Below are positions 1 to 11,100 of a DNA stretch of 64,000 nt, piece by piece. This DNA comes from Episyrphus balteatus (lineage: Eukaryota; Arthropoda; Insecta; Diptera; Syrphidae). The translations under genes were made by a program, and so were the position numbers. Location of the stretch: assembly GCF_945859705.1 (NCBI RefSeq), contig NC_079135.1:78748253-78812252 (forward strand). Reading direction: 5' to 3'. The number at the start of each line of letters is the position of its first letter. The first letter of the stretch is position 1. The notes under the pieces are model-generated. The model was given only the letters and a program-made list of their open reading frames with translations, was not told the DNA's origin and did no database searches.

Positions 1-209
1 CGCACCAAGTCCGCACCATTTTAAACATTTCGAAACTGCCGCACTACCGCTGCACTACGTCTGCACCATTTCATTTTGAAAAAAATGAAAACAATATGAA
101 AAAAATCCGCCGCACCACGACTGCACCAAGATCAAAAATTCTATTCTCTAACTTATACAAATTTTTAAGTCGTCTTCAAAGATATTTTGACTTAAGTTCG
201 TACAAACAT

Positions 210-293
210 GACTTGGTTTTCGAGTGGTTAAGGCGTTGGACTTCTAATTGAAAGTGCTCTGGATACTCGGGTTCGAATCTCCTCTCGGCGTCG
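210..293 (+). pseudogene. tRNA-Ser-like (class II) sequence, degenerate
   Basis: The D-arm block GAGTGGTTAAGGCGTTGGA (A box), a variable region, and the B box GGGTTCGAATC are in order and at tRNA spacing. The D-loop and the long variable arm are those of a serine/leucine-type class II tRNA. It most resembles tRNA-Ser(GCT), but the triplet in the anticodon position reads TCT. The stems are poor: by hand I find two mismatches in the acceptor, at least one in the anticodon stem and two in the T stem. No intron is seen. A T-run follows directly. It is probably a tRNA pseudogene or the head of a tRNA-derived SINE. A functional suppressor-like tRNA is unlikely given the stem mismatches. Confidence 0.55.
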
Positions 294-300
294 GTATTTG

Positions 301-308
301 TTTTTTTT
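301..308 (+). terminator. Pol III-type T-run after the tRNA-like sequence
   Basis: Eight consecutive T residues begin 8 bases after the tRNA-like 3' end. A run of four or more T is the usual RNA polymerase III terminator. In such AT-rich DNA it could be chance. Confidence 0.4.
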
Positions 309-500
309 ATTTTTCAATAATCAAAAATTATGTATCATGGTGCCACGAATTTTCATACAAAATGAAATGGTGCACTCGTGGTGCGGCGGTGGAACACCGA
401 ATTTTTCATTCAAAATGAAATGGTGCGGACGTGGTTCAGTAGTGGTGTGCCGAAATTTTCCGCCAAACGGTGGCTGTGGTGCAGCTGTGCAATTTCTATT

Positions 501-2913
501 TTTACTCGGGTATTTCAGATTTACTAAATAAGTCGTTTGGGAGTATTCCAGGAATTACAAAAAAATATTTTCATCAAAATATATCCCTTGCCATTTTTTA
601 CCACAAATGAAAGGACGTGCCACCAGTTCCATTTTACATGTTTTTATTGTAAAAAGCTTTGTTGTGAAAAAAAGGACATGGGCTCTAACTTGAATAAAAA
701 CAGCCCTGTTCATGTGTGTAATGTATGCCAGTGTACTCTATATCTTATGTGTGTTTTGGGTGTATTATTTATTTTTCTTATCATCAACGCGACAGAAAGA
801 ACCTGTCTGCCGTTTTGTTATTTTATGCTATTTAAATTTAATTTTTGTTGGATTGCAGCCAAAATGTGTTTATCAATACAAATAATCTGTTTGGCATCTG
901 CGGGCTGGTTTGCAGTAGCTTTTAACATAAAAATGCAACCGGTCCAGTGGAGATAGATACCAAATTGAGTTAGACTTCAAGCAATTAACAATGTTCGATG
1001 TAATCAGCTAAAAAAAAAGTCAAAAAAGAAAAAATAGCAGATTTTTTTTAAATCAGTAGAGCTACTTACTAGAAAGACCAAGGACTCTTTATTTTGTTTT
1101 CACTTTAGAAAAATTGCTTTAGAAATTTTCACATAAATTTATTCGTTTTCAACTTTCTTAAGAGTGACAAATTTAACCCATTTGACTTCATTGTTTAAAT
1201 AAATACAAATCTGAAAGGTCTCCTCTGGCAAACTGACAATTTTTTAAATGATGCATTTGAGTTCTTGGCCTATTGAAGAAGATGTAAGTTCTCTATCATT
1301 GTTAAAAATAAATTAAATCACTTAGACTTTCTGTGAGAAAAACTTGCTTTTTTATTCAACAACTTTTCCGATTTTTTCATAAGTCATTATAGAGACCTGA
1401 AGACCCTAAAATATTTCATAAATGAAAATTGCATACAAATTACGTTTATTGAAAGTCTGCATTATGTTTACAATATATATGTATTCATCCCTAGCCTTTC
1501 TCTTTATTTTTATGTGTACGAGCTCATTTAAATTTTCCTGCTTACTGTTTTATCCTTTGAAGAAGAGCTTTAGTGTTTACTTAGACAAGACAATAAAAAG
1601 GGACGTTCATCTTGAAGATGTTTTTCCACGTGATGTGCATTCCATTTATTTTGCCTTCTATATTTTATTATAACTGTGATAGTCGTTCATCTATAAAAAT
1701 ATATCGCATTTGTTTGTTGAAAAGCAGTTAAGGTATAGCTAGATAGATTTATATTATAAAAGTCTGTAAGTTTTTGGTAAATATTTACTTCATATATTTT
1801 GAGTGCTCTTTTATTTATTTTGTGTATTTGTTTCAGCTGTTTCGTCTAGTGAACTTTCTGAAAATAAATAATATTATTGTGTATGGATACTTATAACTTA
1901 AATATAATAATTTGAATAATTGGTATTTTCTAAAGAATATATATGTGATTAGAAAGAGTAAATGCTGCTAAAGCAATATATGGTAATAGAGAATCGCCAT
2001 CCTAGGATTTTTTGACTGAACAATCTCAACACCACATTGGACCTAGTAACGATTTTGCTTATTTGTTCAAGCTTTCAATTTGTTAATACTTTTCACTTGA
2101 AAATAATATATATAATAATTTCAATCTCAATCTCAAATCTGAAGGCCTTACTACTTGCTTAATCTTAAAGAGGAATTTGAACATTTTTTTAACAAACTGA
2201 ATTATTTTGCAAGTTTTTAGGAAAATAGTTTTAAATTTGTTTGTTTAGGTAAAGGTACACCATGGTGTATACGTAACATACCTAGATTTTTCCATAACTC
2301 AGCATTTTTATTGTTTTTCCGTAATTTATTTCTAATGAAATTTAAATCAATTATGTAAAACAAACGATATAATTATTGTAGTCATGGGCTTAATCTAAAA
2401 TGCTTTCAAAATTGTAGGTTGAAATGTAGAACTAAACAAAGGGTAAAAGTTCAAGTATAGGAGGAAAAAATATACTTGTGTTAAAAAAAATTGAAAAAAA
2501 TTATTCAATTCGGCAAAGTTGATGATATTTGAGAAGTTATGTTTTGGAAACCATTAAATACACAGAAACCTTTTCAAACTCAAATTATATTATTACGACC
2601 GTGATACATCGCTTTTGTTCAAAAATAAATTTTTAAGGGCTAAAATCAACAAAGTCTTAAAAACTCGACATTGTATGCATTTTGGAGAATTTTGTCGCAA
2701 AACATAGGAAGCTTTGTTCATTGGCCTAAACATACTATGCCATAAATCAGAACTACCTGATTTAACTAGAAAAAACATTATTATACTTAGGGATATTACA
2801 CCGACAAAAACTGATTTGAAATCTAAATTCTGACGGTAAGAAAATCTATTGAATGCGTAGTTCAATACTTGAACAATGAATGAATACATTTTATTCAGGT
2901 TCAATTAACAATA
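501..2913. other. AT-rich intergenic DNA, no gene recognised
   Basis: There are only short open frames of low-complexity composition (for example 537-956 and 1422-1673), with no family resemblance that I can name. No clear terminal repeats, tandem array or RNA gene was seen. Confidence 0.5.
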
Positions 2914-3630
2914 GGGTAAATTAGGGCATTATAGCATACCTAAGCACAAACTCAAATAACTTTACAACGGACAACAATTTTTACTTTAATTATTGTTTTT
3001 TATTAAATTTCATAAAAAACGTAACATAAACAAATTATTTAAGAATAAAAATTGAAGCTTTTTAACAAAAAATAAATTAAATTAAAAATAGTCAAAAAAA
3101 AAAAAAAACCATATTGCCCTATGTACGGGCAATACATTTACATCGGAGCCCTTTACTTTTTTTTTACGTATATTCGACATTTCTGAATTATAATAATTAT
3201 AAATAAGTTTCATAAAATTAACCTTAAATTGAGGTTATTTTCAAATTTAAAAAAATGCAGAGACTTTATGTAAGTTACCTTTGAAATAAGTTTTACATTG
3301 AAACTTCATATGGGCATTATGGTGCAGTCTTGTATAATGTCACGCCATAATAAAACTTTTCACAACAAACACGTGCACTGTATACTTACTGAGATAAACA
3401 CAAACAAAAACAAAGCCATATTTATATTGGAACCCAGAACCGGTATATTTTTTTTGGTTTCTTTTTTGTTTGGCACAAAAATAATATCACTGACCTGCGA
3501 TCGTCACAAGTCTGGTATTCGACGAAGACCAAAGTTTCTGCATTGGTTTTATTTAAATACGAGCATTGGAAGTATGGTAGTTGAGAGGTGCACCATAATG
3601 CCCGGTGCGCCATAATGCCCGAAGTTACCC
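2914..3630. mobile_element. MITE-like element with TA duplication
   Basis: The left end reads GGGTAAATTAGGGCATTATA. The right end, reverse-complemented, reads GGGTAACTTCGGGCATTATG, so the imperfect inverted repeats run at least 20 bp. A TA dinucleotide flanks both ends (2912-2913 and 3631-3632), as expected for Tc1/mariner-type insertion. Further GGGCATTATGG-like motifs lie inside. No transposase frame is visible, so it would be non-autonomous. Confidence 0.6.
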
Positions 3631-3632
3631 TA

Positions 3633-6335
3633 TACATTATTTTTTTTTACAAAATTCTTAAAATAGATTGGTTTTATTACCATGATTACCGTTTTTTTTT
3701 TTTAATTAAGTTATTTAAATCGATGCTTAATTTATCACAAAATAAAGGAAGACACAAACCTTCCTATTATCCCCATAAGTTAATACATATTAGCTGTATT
3801 ATAAGAACCACTTGATAAATTTGTATATAAATCTCAGTCTGCGAGAGTAATTAAGTTTTATTGAAATTAATCAAAAAACAAAAGTCACAAGCTTCTAGTT
3901 AAAAAAAAAGACCAAGGCAATTATTGGAGCTATTTTTAATATAAATAGGTACTTTATAACAAATTAATTTTGTCATTTGCAGATTAAAAATAAAAAATAA
4001 TTGCAGTACCTATAAATTGCTATATATGTATATGAAAATCGATAAAAAAATAAACATTTAATTGGCTGCCATGTCCCGTGGATATGTCTACATTAGGCAG
4101 CCATATGGCAAATGCGAAAAACTACAGGAGGACACACCTGTTACATGGAACCAAAGGCAGCCGCGACAAGGAGTGGAGTATAGTGTCCGAATCGACAAAA
4201 GGCTGCCAGTAGCCAAACCACGAAATTCCGTATGCATGACTGCATGTATGTTTGGTGATTTCTAGAGGCAAAATGTAGATATGTCCATTCAAAAGTACAA
4301 CATATTCGCAGTAGTCCTTGAATCAGCATCAACATCAGCACGCAGTAGCTTTATATGCGCTCACATCACTATACTACTGGTGATTCAGATTGGTTTTTAG
4401 CAGTGGTGATGGTGTGATGGGAGATTTTGCATCAGTTGGAATGATCTGCCCCTATAATTGCTATAAAATAGCCGTAATGTGATGGTGTTAAATTACTTCG
4501 TAATGGCGCTAATGTTGGATCGTGATTGCATGCATTTTGCTGGTTTCCAGAAATGATTCGCTGCGGGCGTTGTTTTGAGAACCACAGATTGGTGTGAGGA
4601 GATGCAATTTGGTAATGTAATTTATTATATTTCATTTTGGTGCCATTATGAGTAAGTGATAGCAATATAATTGTGACAGTGAAAACATGGTTTTTATAAT
4701 TTATTATGAAATTATCTTCGGCTCGTGCAAACAAATCAAGCAAATGGTTGAAAGCTTGCATAATAACATCCAGTATATTGACACGCACGTATAGTAAGAT
4801 ATTGGCGACTCGATCTCAAAATAGAAGTGTCGAATTTCATTGCAAATATTTATTTGAAATTTTCTTAACTTACCTTTTCACTTTACATGGTATTCAATCA
4901 TAGTTTTAGTGAATTTGGTTGATTTATTTTTTACTTTTAATATTGCTTCTTATTAAATGACAAAATATTAGAATTTGTCGTGGCTATAATTTATTCTATT
5001 TAACGTTTTTGAAACTTCAATATTTTCATAAGTAGATAGTAAACGTTTGCAAAATATCAGTTACTTTTACACATCATTTGCGAAAGTTGATTGAAGTTGT
5101 TAAAATCAGATTTTTGTGAGCTTCTTCTGAGATTTCGTCTTTCCATCCCTATCCCTTATAAATGTCGTCTTCCTTTGCATCATTAAAAACCTCCAAAAAC
5201 TTTTCTTTTTTTTCAGGTAAACTATCTTCTTGTAGTATGAAAATAATATACAACATAATGTGTTGTTCCTCTATCTCTTCCTGTTTATTCATATTCATGT
5301 ATCCTCCGGCGACAATCTTGTATAACATCCGTTTTTGCTTAAACAATACATATACAAATATACGTCCTATTCCTTTGCAAGGAAACTCTTTTTTCTTCAT
5401 AGACAACAAAACAACTATTACAAATTTCACATCTTTCCCTTTCTTTTAAATTGTTTCGTTGTAGAGGTACTTTTAAAGATATGAAATCAAAGAAAATCAA
5501 GCACCCATATTTATTGCCATAAGATAGAGTGGAATATTTTCTTAACTGAAGTTGGATGCTCCACCTGCACCATCACCTCCAGGTGAGCAATAAATGTTGG
5601 CCTCCCCATTTATAAAATTCAATAGCTATAACTGAAATCAAATTACACCCCCATTTTGGGGAAGAAGTGTAAAGTAAACATAAAAAGGTGCTGCGTACTT
5701 ATACATCATCATGGCGAGTTAATTAAATTTACACCTCGTTTCTTTAAGAATCCTGAGCCTGAGGGATACAGATACATACAAGTTGCTTGTTACTTATGAT
5801 ATAAACGAGTAAAACATTTTGTTGGGGAAGGTTGTCTACGTAAGTAGGTAGGTACACTCGGGCTCCAATTTAACAGCTCCTACTGACATACCTAATCTCT
5901 CGTGATATATAGGCACAATATTTTGTTTTTGGACAGGCTTATATCGATCTTTTAGGACCAGTAGTTAAGCAAATCTAAGTTGGACCATATTCTTAAGAGT
6001 AAAATTTGTATATCTACAATATTGGACCATCACACATAGAATATACTCATCAGGTCAGACTAAATTCAAATTGACATTTAACTAATTTTTCCCAAAAGAC
6101 GAACTTTCAAAAATGAATTTTTGAATATTTGTATAGGTTTTTTTCTGAAAAATTAATTTTTGGTTCCATACATATGTTGTTGATTTGAATAATTTCCAGG
6201 TATAACACAAAAAATCTTCTTTTTCCTTCCAATCGTTCCGTTTTCCTTCCTTTCCGCATTTTTTGTGAAATTAAAAAAAAACTCCTACTTTGAACCAGTT
6301 TTTTGCTTACCATATCCCTATAATTGATTTAATTT
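3633..6335. other. Intergenic DNA with two possible coding scraps
   Basis: A GC-richer patch at 4062-4270 has a short + frame starting at ATG 4071 (63 codons, basic, repeated GGCAGCC words) with no family resemblance. On the minus strand at about 5149-5235 a frame ends in a charged, protein-like stretch (LPEKKEKFLEVFNDAKEDD) preceded by a possible AG acceptor, which could be an exon remnant. Neither is good enough to call a gene. The rest is AT-rich with nothing recognised. Confidence 0.35.
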
Positions 6336-6347
6336 TACAATAATTCG
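6336..6347. repeat. Target-site duplication, 5' copy
   Basis: TACAATAATTCG occurs here and again at 11314-11325, directly flanking the LINE. The bases beyond each copy differ, which fixes the length at 12 bp. The last possible ambiguity is the first T, which could belong to the TATC tail at the other end. Confidence 0.85.
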
Positions 6348-6596
6348 GAATTGACATTTCAACTGTCAAAGTGGAAGTGCAAAATTTTCGTAGCTCCCGT
6401 ATTTTTTCGAAATTAAATCATAAATCTGTTGAAATTTTCTAAAAAAATCACGCGAAAATAGTAATAAAAGCACTCTAATTAAACTCCACAAATTAATAGT
6501 TGAATTCACTGAAGTTAATAAGCTCTATAAAAAGAAAAATCAAAAATATATTTTCCGCGATACAGCAAAATCAAATTGCGGTACAACGATTAGCTG

Positions 6597-7502
6597 ATGA
6601 ACCGTAAGCGTAGCCTATTTGAAACTTCACCCGAACAAAACACTGCCAGTAAAAAGAATTCTCATACAAAAACACCAAATATGGGAATAGGTGAATTATC
6701 AATTGCTGAACTCAAAACTGTCCTTAATGAGACCCTTGAAGAAAAGTTTAAGGATCTAGCCACAAAGAATGACTTTTTGATGCTTTCAAACGAGCTAACT
6801 GCTTTGAAGACACTCAACACACAACTCAACAATAAACTCATTGTCATGACGGAAAGGTGCGACTTGCTTGAAACCCAATTGGAAATTCTTTCACGGAAAT
6901 CGAACGATAAGTCTATTGTGGTACACCTTCCTTTAGACACAGAAACCGATGCAATCCAATTTGCAAAACAGACTTGCAAGGGGCTTCTGAAGTTAAATGA
7001 AGACGAAGAAATCCAATTTAAGAGCTCCAGACAAATACGCAACAACAACACTGAAAGAGGAACTGTCATCATCGAACTTCCAACAGCGGCGATCACCGAT
7101 AAACTTATTGCGGCCGCGCACACGCTCAAAGGCTCCGGAATAAGTTTATTTCGAGAGCAATCACTTTTATCACGCAAAAAAAGAAAAACACTAATTGAAA
7201 CAAAAAACAAACTGCTGCAGATAAATCCAAACACCAGAATTTTCGTCAAAGGAGACAACAAATTGCAAATCAACAATCAACTTTTTGTTTACCAAATTTC
7301 ACGAGGTTTAGTTGTCAAATCAGCAGCGGAGATGTCACTCATTAGTGATCTATTTGGTGACAGTTGCTATGATTACTTTGACTGCAGCGAGGGAGCGAAG
7401 TTAGCTGTGGTTCCAAATTGTTCTTCCTCTTTTGGCCACCAACCGCAGCGAGCGCCATCTGGAAATCAAAGTTCACACCATCTTAGGGATAAAACACTAT
7501 AG
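6597..7502 (+). CDS. LINE ORF1 protein, coiled coil plus FP25-like C-terminal region
   Basis: This 301-residue frame starts at ATG 6597, just after an in-frame-free leader, and ends at TAG 7500-7502. The N-terminus is basic (MNRKRSLFE). Residues about 33-105 show heptad-like Leu/Ile spacing typical of the trimerising coiled coil of LINE ORF1 proteins. Residues about 105-235 form a globular region ending in a basic segment (LSRKKRKTLIETKNKL, then RIFVKGDNKLQI) that resembles the baculovirus FP25-like domain found in some insect LINE ORF1s. No CCHC zinc knuckles are seen. Its role would be RNA binding and RNP assembly in the cytoplasm. The last roughly 60 residues are Ser/Gly/Cys-rich and unlike the rest. 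The stop is in the same frame as ORF2, with no other stop before it. Confidence 0.85.
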   Translation: MNRKRSLFETSPEQNTASKKNSHTKTPNMGIGELSIAELKTVLNETLEEKFKDLATKNDFLMLSNELTALKTLNTQLNNKLIVMTERCDLLETQLEILSRKSNDKSIVVHLPLDTETDAIQFAKQTCKGLLKLNEDEEIQFKSSRQIRNNNTERGTVIIELPTAAITDKLIAAAHTLKGSGISLFREQSLLSRKKRKTLIETKNKLLQINPNTRIFVKGDNKLQINNQLFVYQISRGLVVKSAAEMSLISDLFGDSCYDYFDCSEGAKLAVVPNCSSSFGHQPQRAPSGNQSSHHLRDKTL

Positions 7503-10500
7503 GTAAATTCTGTCGTCTGCCATAACACAATTATTTTTAAAAAATTAAATATATGTTCGTATAATATAACTGGTCTCAAAAGTAAGCTTTTACAATCCGA
7601 TTTTTTTAAATATTTACAACAATTTGATGTTATAATTCTTATAGAAACTTTTATTGAAGAAAAGAATCAAAATGAATTTCTGAAATATTTCAAAGACTTT
7701 AAAGTAATGTTTACACCCGCGATAAGATCTAATTTACATGGAAGAGCCAGTGGGGGTATTTTATATGGGATTAAAAAATCTTTATGGGGTAATCTTATTA
7801 ATTTTAAAATTATTGAATCTAAAATTATTTTTCATATGGTAAGCAACAACTTAAACTATTATATCATTCCTATTTACTTAAACTGCAATAATTGGCTAAG
7901 CGATTTCGATGAACTTGTTGATTTTATGAATAACACGTCTCTTGAAAATGTATTAATCGTCGGTGATTTAAATGCTAGGATTGGTGAATATCAAAATTCT
8001 TCCGTTAATTTATTGCGACCACGAGGTGCGCTGGCTGAGAGTAGATGTTCTAAAGATGAAATTTATAACCGCAACGGGCGGAGTCTAACAGAATTTTTCG
8101 AAGTTTTCGGTCTATTCGTTTTAAATGGGTCTTCTAATAGTGATGCATGTGGTGAATTTACTTTTGTTAGTGGACAGGGACAATCCGTGATTGACTTTGC
8201 TGCAATGTCAGGGGACTGGCTTAACGTTATAGACGACTTTGAAGTTGCGTTAGTCAACTATTCGGCTCATTTTCCATTAGTTATTAAAATTCAGCTTAAG
8301 GAGTTAAATCAACAAGCTACACCTTCTAGCTTTAACAAGCTCAAATGGTCGGAGAACAGTGCAAACCTATATAAAAGTCTCCTGTCCCGGCACTTCCAAT
8401 CTCTGCCTCAACAATCCATTGTCTCTTCTGAAAAGATATGTGAAAGCATAGAACAGGTTGTAAAGGCTGCAGCCCCTTTTGCTGTGAAGAGTACTCACAC
8501 TTTTGTAGCTAAAAATGTATGGTTTGACAAGGATTGTAAAAATCTTCGGAAACTTTCGTTTGTTTACCTAAAACTGTTTAGAACTACCAATTCCCAGTTT
8601 TTCAAAAACATCTACCTTCGTGTTAATAACGACTTTAAAAAAATGCTTTTAAGTAAAAAAATTATTTATTTAAAAAACGTGGCTAAGAAATTAGAAAACT
8701 GCACTAACTCAAAACAATTTTGGGACACTGTACGCGAGCTTGGTGGGCGCAATCAGGGTATGAAGTTCTCTTTAGAAGCTGAGACGCTAGCAGCTCATTT
8801 TAAAACTCTGCTCTCAGCTGATGAAGACCTTCATACCTTTCAATACGCACTGCCTGACACTAGAGTCAACGAGCTGGATATGGATTTCTCTTTGTCTGAA
8901 CTGGAAGTAACGCTCCAAAAGATGAAAAATAACAAGGCTCCTGGTGTAGACGGCATACCAGTCGAGTTTTATAAAAACAGCACCACTGATTTAAAAAACT
9001 ACCTCGTTTCTTTCTTCAATAAATTGTATAGTGATCGATGTGTTCCCAACAGTTTCAATGAATCTGTTATTTTTGCCATCTTTAAGAAAGGTGACGTTAA
9101 CGCTGTGGAAAATTATAGAGGAATTTCAATTTTGAACTCAATTAGAAAAACTTTTACTGCAATTCTGAACAATCGGCTTACAAAATGGATTGAGGATAAC
9201 AGTATTTTGAGCATCTTTCAAGCTGGTTTTCGCCCAGGTTTCTCGACCACGGATCATATCTTTGCTATTTCAAGTATTGCCCGACAATTTATAGACAGAA
9301 AAAGCAAACTATACACTTGCTTTGTTGACTTTAAGGCTGCATTTGACAAAGTTAACAGACAAGCTTTAATATACAAACTCTCTTGTATTGGTTTGTCACG
9401 AAAGTTTCTCCAAGTCTATGCCAGCCTCATTTCATCAACAAATGCAAGGGTATGGGATGGCCTCGCATTTTCAAATCGTTTTGAAACATCTGCAGGTGTT
9501 CCTCAAGGATGCATCCTCAGCCCATTATTATTTGCCCTGTTTATAGATGATGTTTGCAACTTCCTTCCGGGTGGAGTTCATTTTTCAAACTTAAAAATCA
9601 AAGTCCTCTTGTACGCAGATGATTTAGTTATGCTTGCTGATAATCCTTTTGCGCTTCAATTGCAAATAAACCGTCTGAGTTCATTTTGTGAGTCTTGGGG
9701 CTTACAAGTAAATACCCAAAAAACTAAGATCGTCATATTTGAAAAGAGACAGTCAAGAAGACGTCCAGAAGAAAACTGGTTGCTAAACAATGTACGCATT
9801 GACGTTGTACAGGAGTTCAAATATTTGGGAGTCCTTTTGACCTACAATTTAAGCTTTTTAAAGCATGCCAAAGAAAAAAGCGACGAAGCGAAATTAGCAT
9901 TAAATATTATGTGGCCAAAGTTTTTCTCTAACCAAAATGTTGATTTATCGTCAAAATACAAAGTTTTTAATGCGACGGTTAATGCTTGCATGACGTACGG
10001 AGTTCAGGTGTTCGGATACACGTACCTTGAGGCCTTTGAAACCGTACAAAGAAACTTTTTTAAGAGATTATTCCGTTTGCCAAACTCAACACCTAACTAT
10101 GCGATATATGTGGAGTCTGGTATAGCCCCTATATACATACAAAGCTTAAAAGCAAGCGCAGACTTCATCACTAAAGTAATGAAAAGAAGTGAATCATGTC
10201 TCCATAAAATAATTTTAAAGAAATTACTAAGAGTAAATGCTTCCCCGTTCAAAGACTGGAACGAACTAGCTGTTTATTACGAAACATCTTTAAACTTATC
10301 TGAAAGTAACGTGGCTGATTGGCAGGCTCAGTTTGCTGATGTGATTGCTAAGGTTGATCACAAAATGTTTCTGGATAATCTTTCCAAAGCATCTTCTACA
10401 AGATCTAGAGCAATTTACAGTAATTTAAATCATCAACTACTCTCGGACGTAACATACTTTCGTAACGGTTATTCAGCCTCTGTTATAGGTATCATCTTTA

Positions 10501-10772
10501 GAACTAGAGTTGAAATTTTAAATTTAAACTTCATACCTCACCGTCCGGATCTGCCTCAACTTTGCGATCTATGTAACGGAAGAGTAAACGAAGATATTTA
10601 CCATTTCGTTGCGGCTTGCCCAATTTTGCAAGAAATCCGTCGGCTACATTTTCAGGAGAGTTTTCTATCCTTACAAAAACTTTACGAAATCTTAAATGGA
10701 GCAAGGGGCTGGATCAGCCTCTATAATTATTGCCAACATGCTCTTTCGTACCGTAATAGTTTCTTATATTAA
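7503..10772 (+). CDS. LINE ORF2 polyprotein: endonuclease and reverse transcriptase
   Basis: The frame is open from the codon after the ORF1 stop to TAA 10770-10772 (1089 codons). The first ATG is 7707, but that start would lose the endonuclease motifs YNITGL (7560) and IET (about 7641), so translation must begin upstream or read through TAG. Endonuclease: GDLNARIG at 7962; the usual Ser-Asp-His box reads Ser-Ala-His (8262-8270). RT: NNKAPGVDGIP, NYRGISILNS, FVDFKAAFDKV, GVPQGCILSPLLF, YADD at 9612-9623, and EFKYLGVLL. The carboxy end has CX2C-X9-H-X4-C near 10560-10620. It would nick target DNA and prime reverse transcription there. No frameshift is seen; the Asp-to-Ala change may impair nicking. 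Confidence 0.92.
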   Translation, partial: VNSVVCHNTIIFKKLNICSYNITGLKSKLLQSDFFKYLQQFDVIILIETFIEEKNQNEFLKYFKDFKVMFTPAIRSNLHGRASGGILYGIKKSLWGNLINFKIIESKIIFHMVSNNLNYYIIPIYLNCNNWLSDFDELVDFMNNTSLENVLIVGDLNARIGEYQNSSVNLLRPRGALAESRCSKDEIYNRNGRSLTEFFEVFGLFVLNGSSNSDACGEFTFVSGQGQSVIDFAAMSGDWLNVIDDFEVALVNYSAHFPLVIKIQLKELNQQATPSSFNKLKWSENSANLYKSLLSRHFQSLPQQSIVSSEKICESIEQVVKAAAPFAVKSTHTFVAKNVWFDKDCKNLRKLSFVYLKLFRTTNSQFFKNIYLRVNNDFKKMLLSKKIIYLKNVAKKLENCTNSKQFWDTVRELGGRNQGMKFSLEAETLAAHFKTLLSADEDLHTFQYALPDTRVNELDMDFSLSELEVTLQKMKNNKAPGVDGIPVEFYKNSTTDLKNYLVSFFNKLYSDRCVPNSFNESVIFAIFKKGDVNAVENYRGISILNSIRKTFTAILNNRLTKWIEDNSILSIFQAGFRPGFSTTDHIFAISSIARQFIDRKSKLYTCFVDFKAAFDKVNRQALIYKLSCIGLSRKFLQVYASLISSTNARVWDGLAFSNRFETSAGVPQGCILSPLLFALFIDDVCNFLPGGVHFSNLKIKVLLYADDLVMLADNPFALQLQINRLSSFCESWGLQVNTQKTKIVIFEKRQSRRRPEENWLLNNVRIDVVQEFKYLGVLLTYNLSFLKHAKEKSDEAKLALNIMWPKFFSNQNVDLSSKYKVFNATVNACMTYGVQVFGYTYLEAFETVQRNFFKRLFRLPNSTPNYAIYVESGIAPIYIQSLKASADFITKVMKRSESCLHKIILKKLLRVNASPFKDWNELAVYYETSLNLSESNVADWQAQFADVIAKVDHKMFLDNLSKASSTRSRAIYSNLNHQLLSDVTYFRNGYSASVIGIIFRTRVEILNLNFIPHRPDLPQLCDLCNGRVNEDIYHFVAACPILQEIRRLHFQESFLSLQKLYEILNGARGWISLYNYCQHALSYRNSFLY

Positions 10773-10892
10773 AACGAAGTCCTATACCCACTTCTTGCAG
10801 TTTCTAAAGTAAATAAACTCTGTCAAATTACTTTTAACTTTTGATTGATATGTTGCTGATATTAAACTGATATTAAACTTAATACTTTTTCT

Positions 10893-11100
10893 TTTGTGTT
10901 TCAAATCACGATAAAATTGTTAGTAATTTTTTAATAATGCCTAATCAAACAAACTAAAATGTGTAAAATTTTGTGTTTCAAATCACGGCAAAATTGATAA
11001 CATTGTTAAAAATTTGTACAAATACCTATTTATTTAAAGCAAATTGTGTAATATATTTTTTGTGTTTCAAATCACGGCAAAATTGATATCATTGCCAAAC
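10893..11100 (+). repeat. Three direct repeats in the LINE 3' UTR
   Basis: TTTGTGTTTCAAATCACG begins at 10893, 10970 and 11059, each followed by a similar AAAATTGATA-type block, so the spacing is 77 and 89 bp. The second and third copies share GGCAAAATTGAT, while the first has GATAAAATTGTT. Repeated 3' UTR segments can be part of the RNA recognised by the element's own RT. Confidence 0.8.

Larger units (their letters stand above)
1..500. repeat. Imperfect inverted repeat with GGTGC-rich arms
   Basis: The left part (about 1-130) carries GCACCATTTCATTTTG and CCGCACCACGACTGCACC. The right part (about 340-500) carries the complements, for example CAAAATGAAATGGTGC twice and GTGGTGCGGCGG. The arms are diverged and internally repetitive, so this looks like an old foldback element. 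The tRNA-like sequence at 210-293 lies in the loop. The left end may continue outside the window. Confidence 0.55.

Noticed and set aside
6662..7276. 204-codon minus-strand open frame inside LINE ORF1
   Set aside because: It is the antisense shadow of ORF1: Phe/Leu/Ser-rich, with no family resemblance.
7707..7709. ATG 7707 as the start of LINE ORF2
   Set aside because: It would delete two endonuclease motifs that are encoded in frame just upstream, so the reading region must begin earlier.
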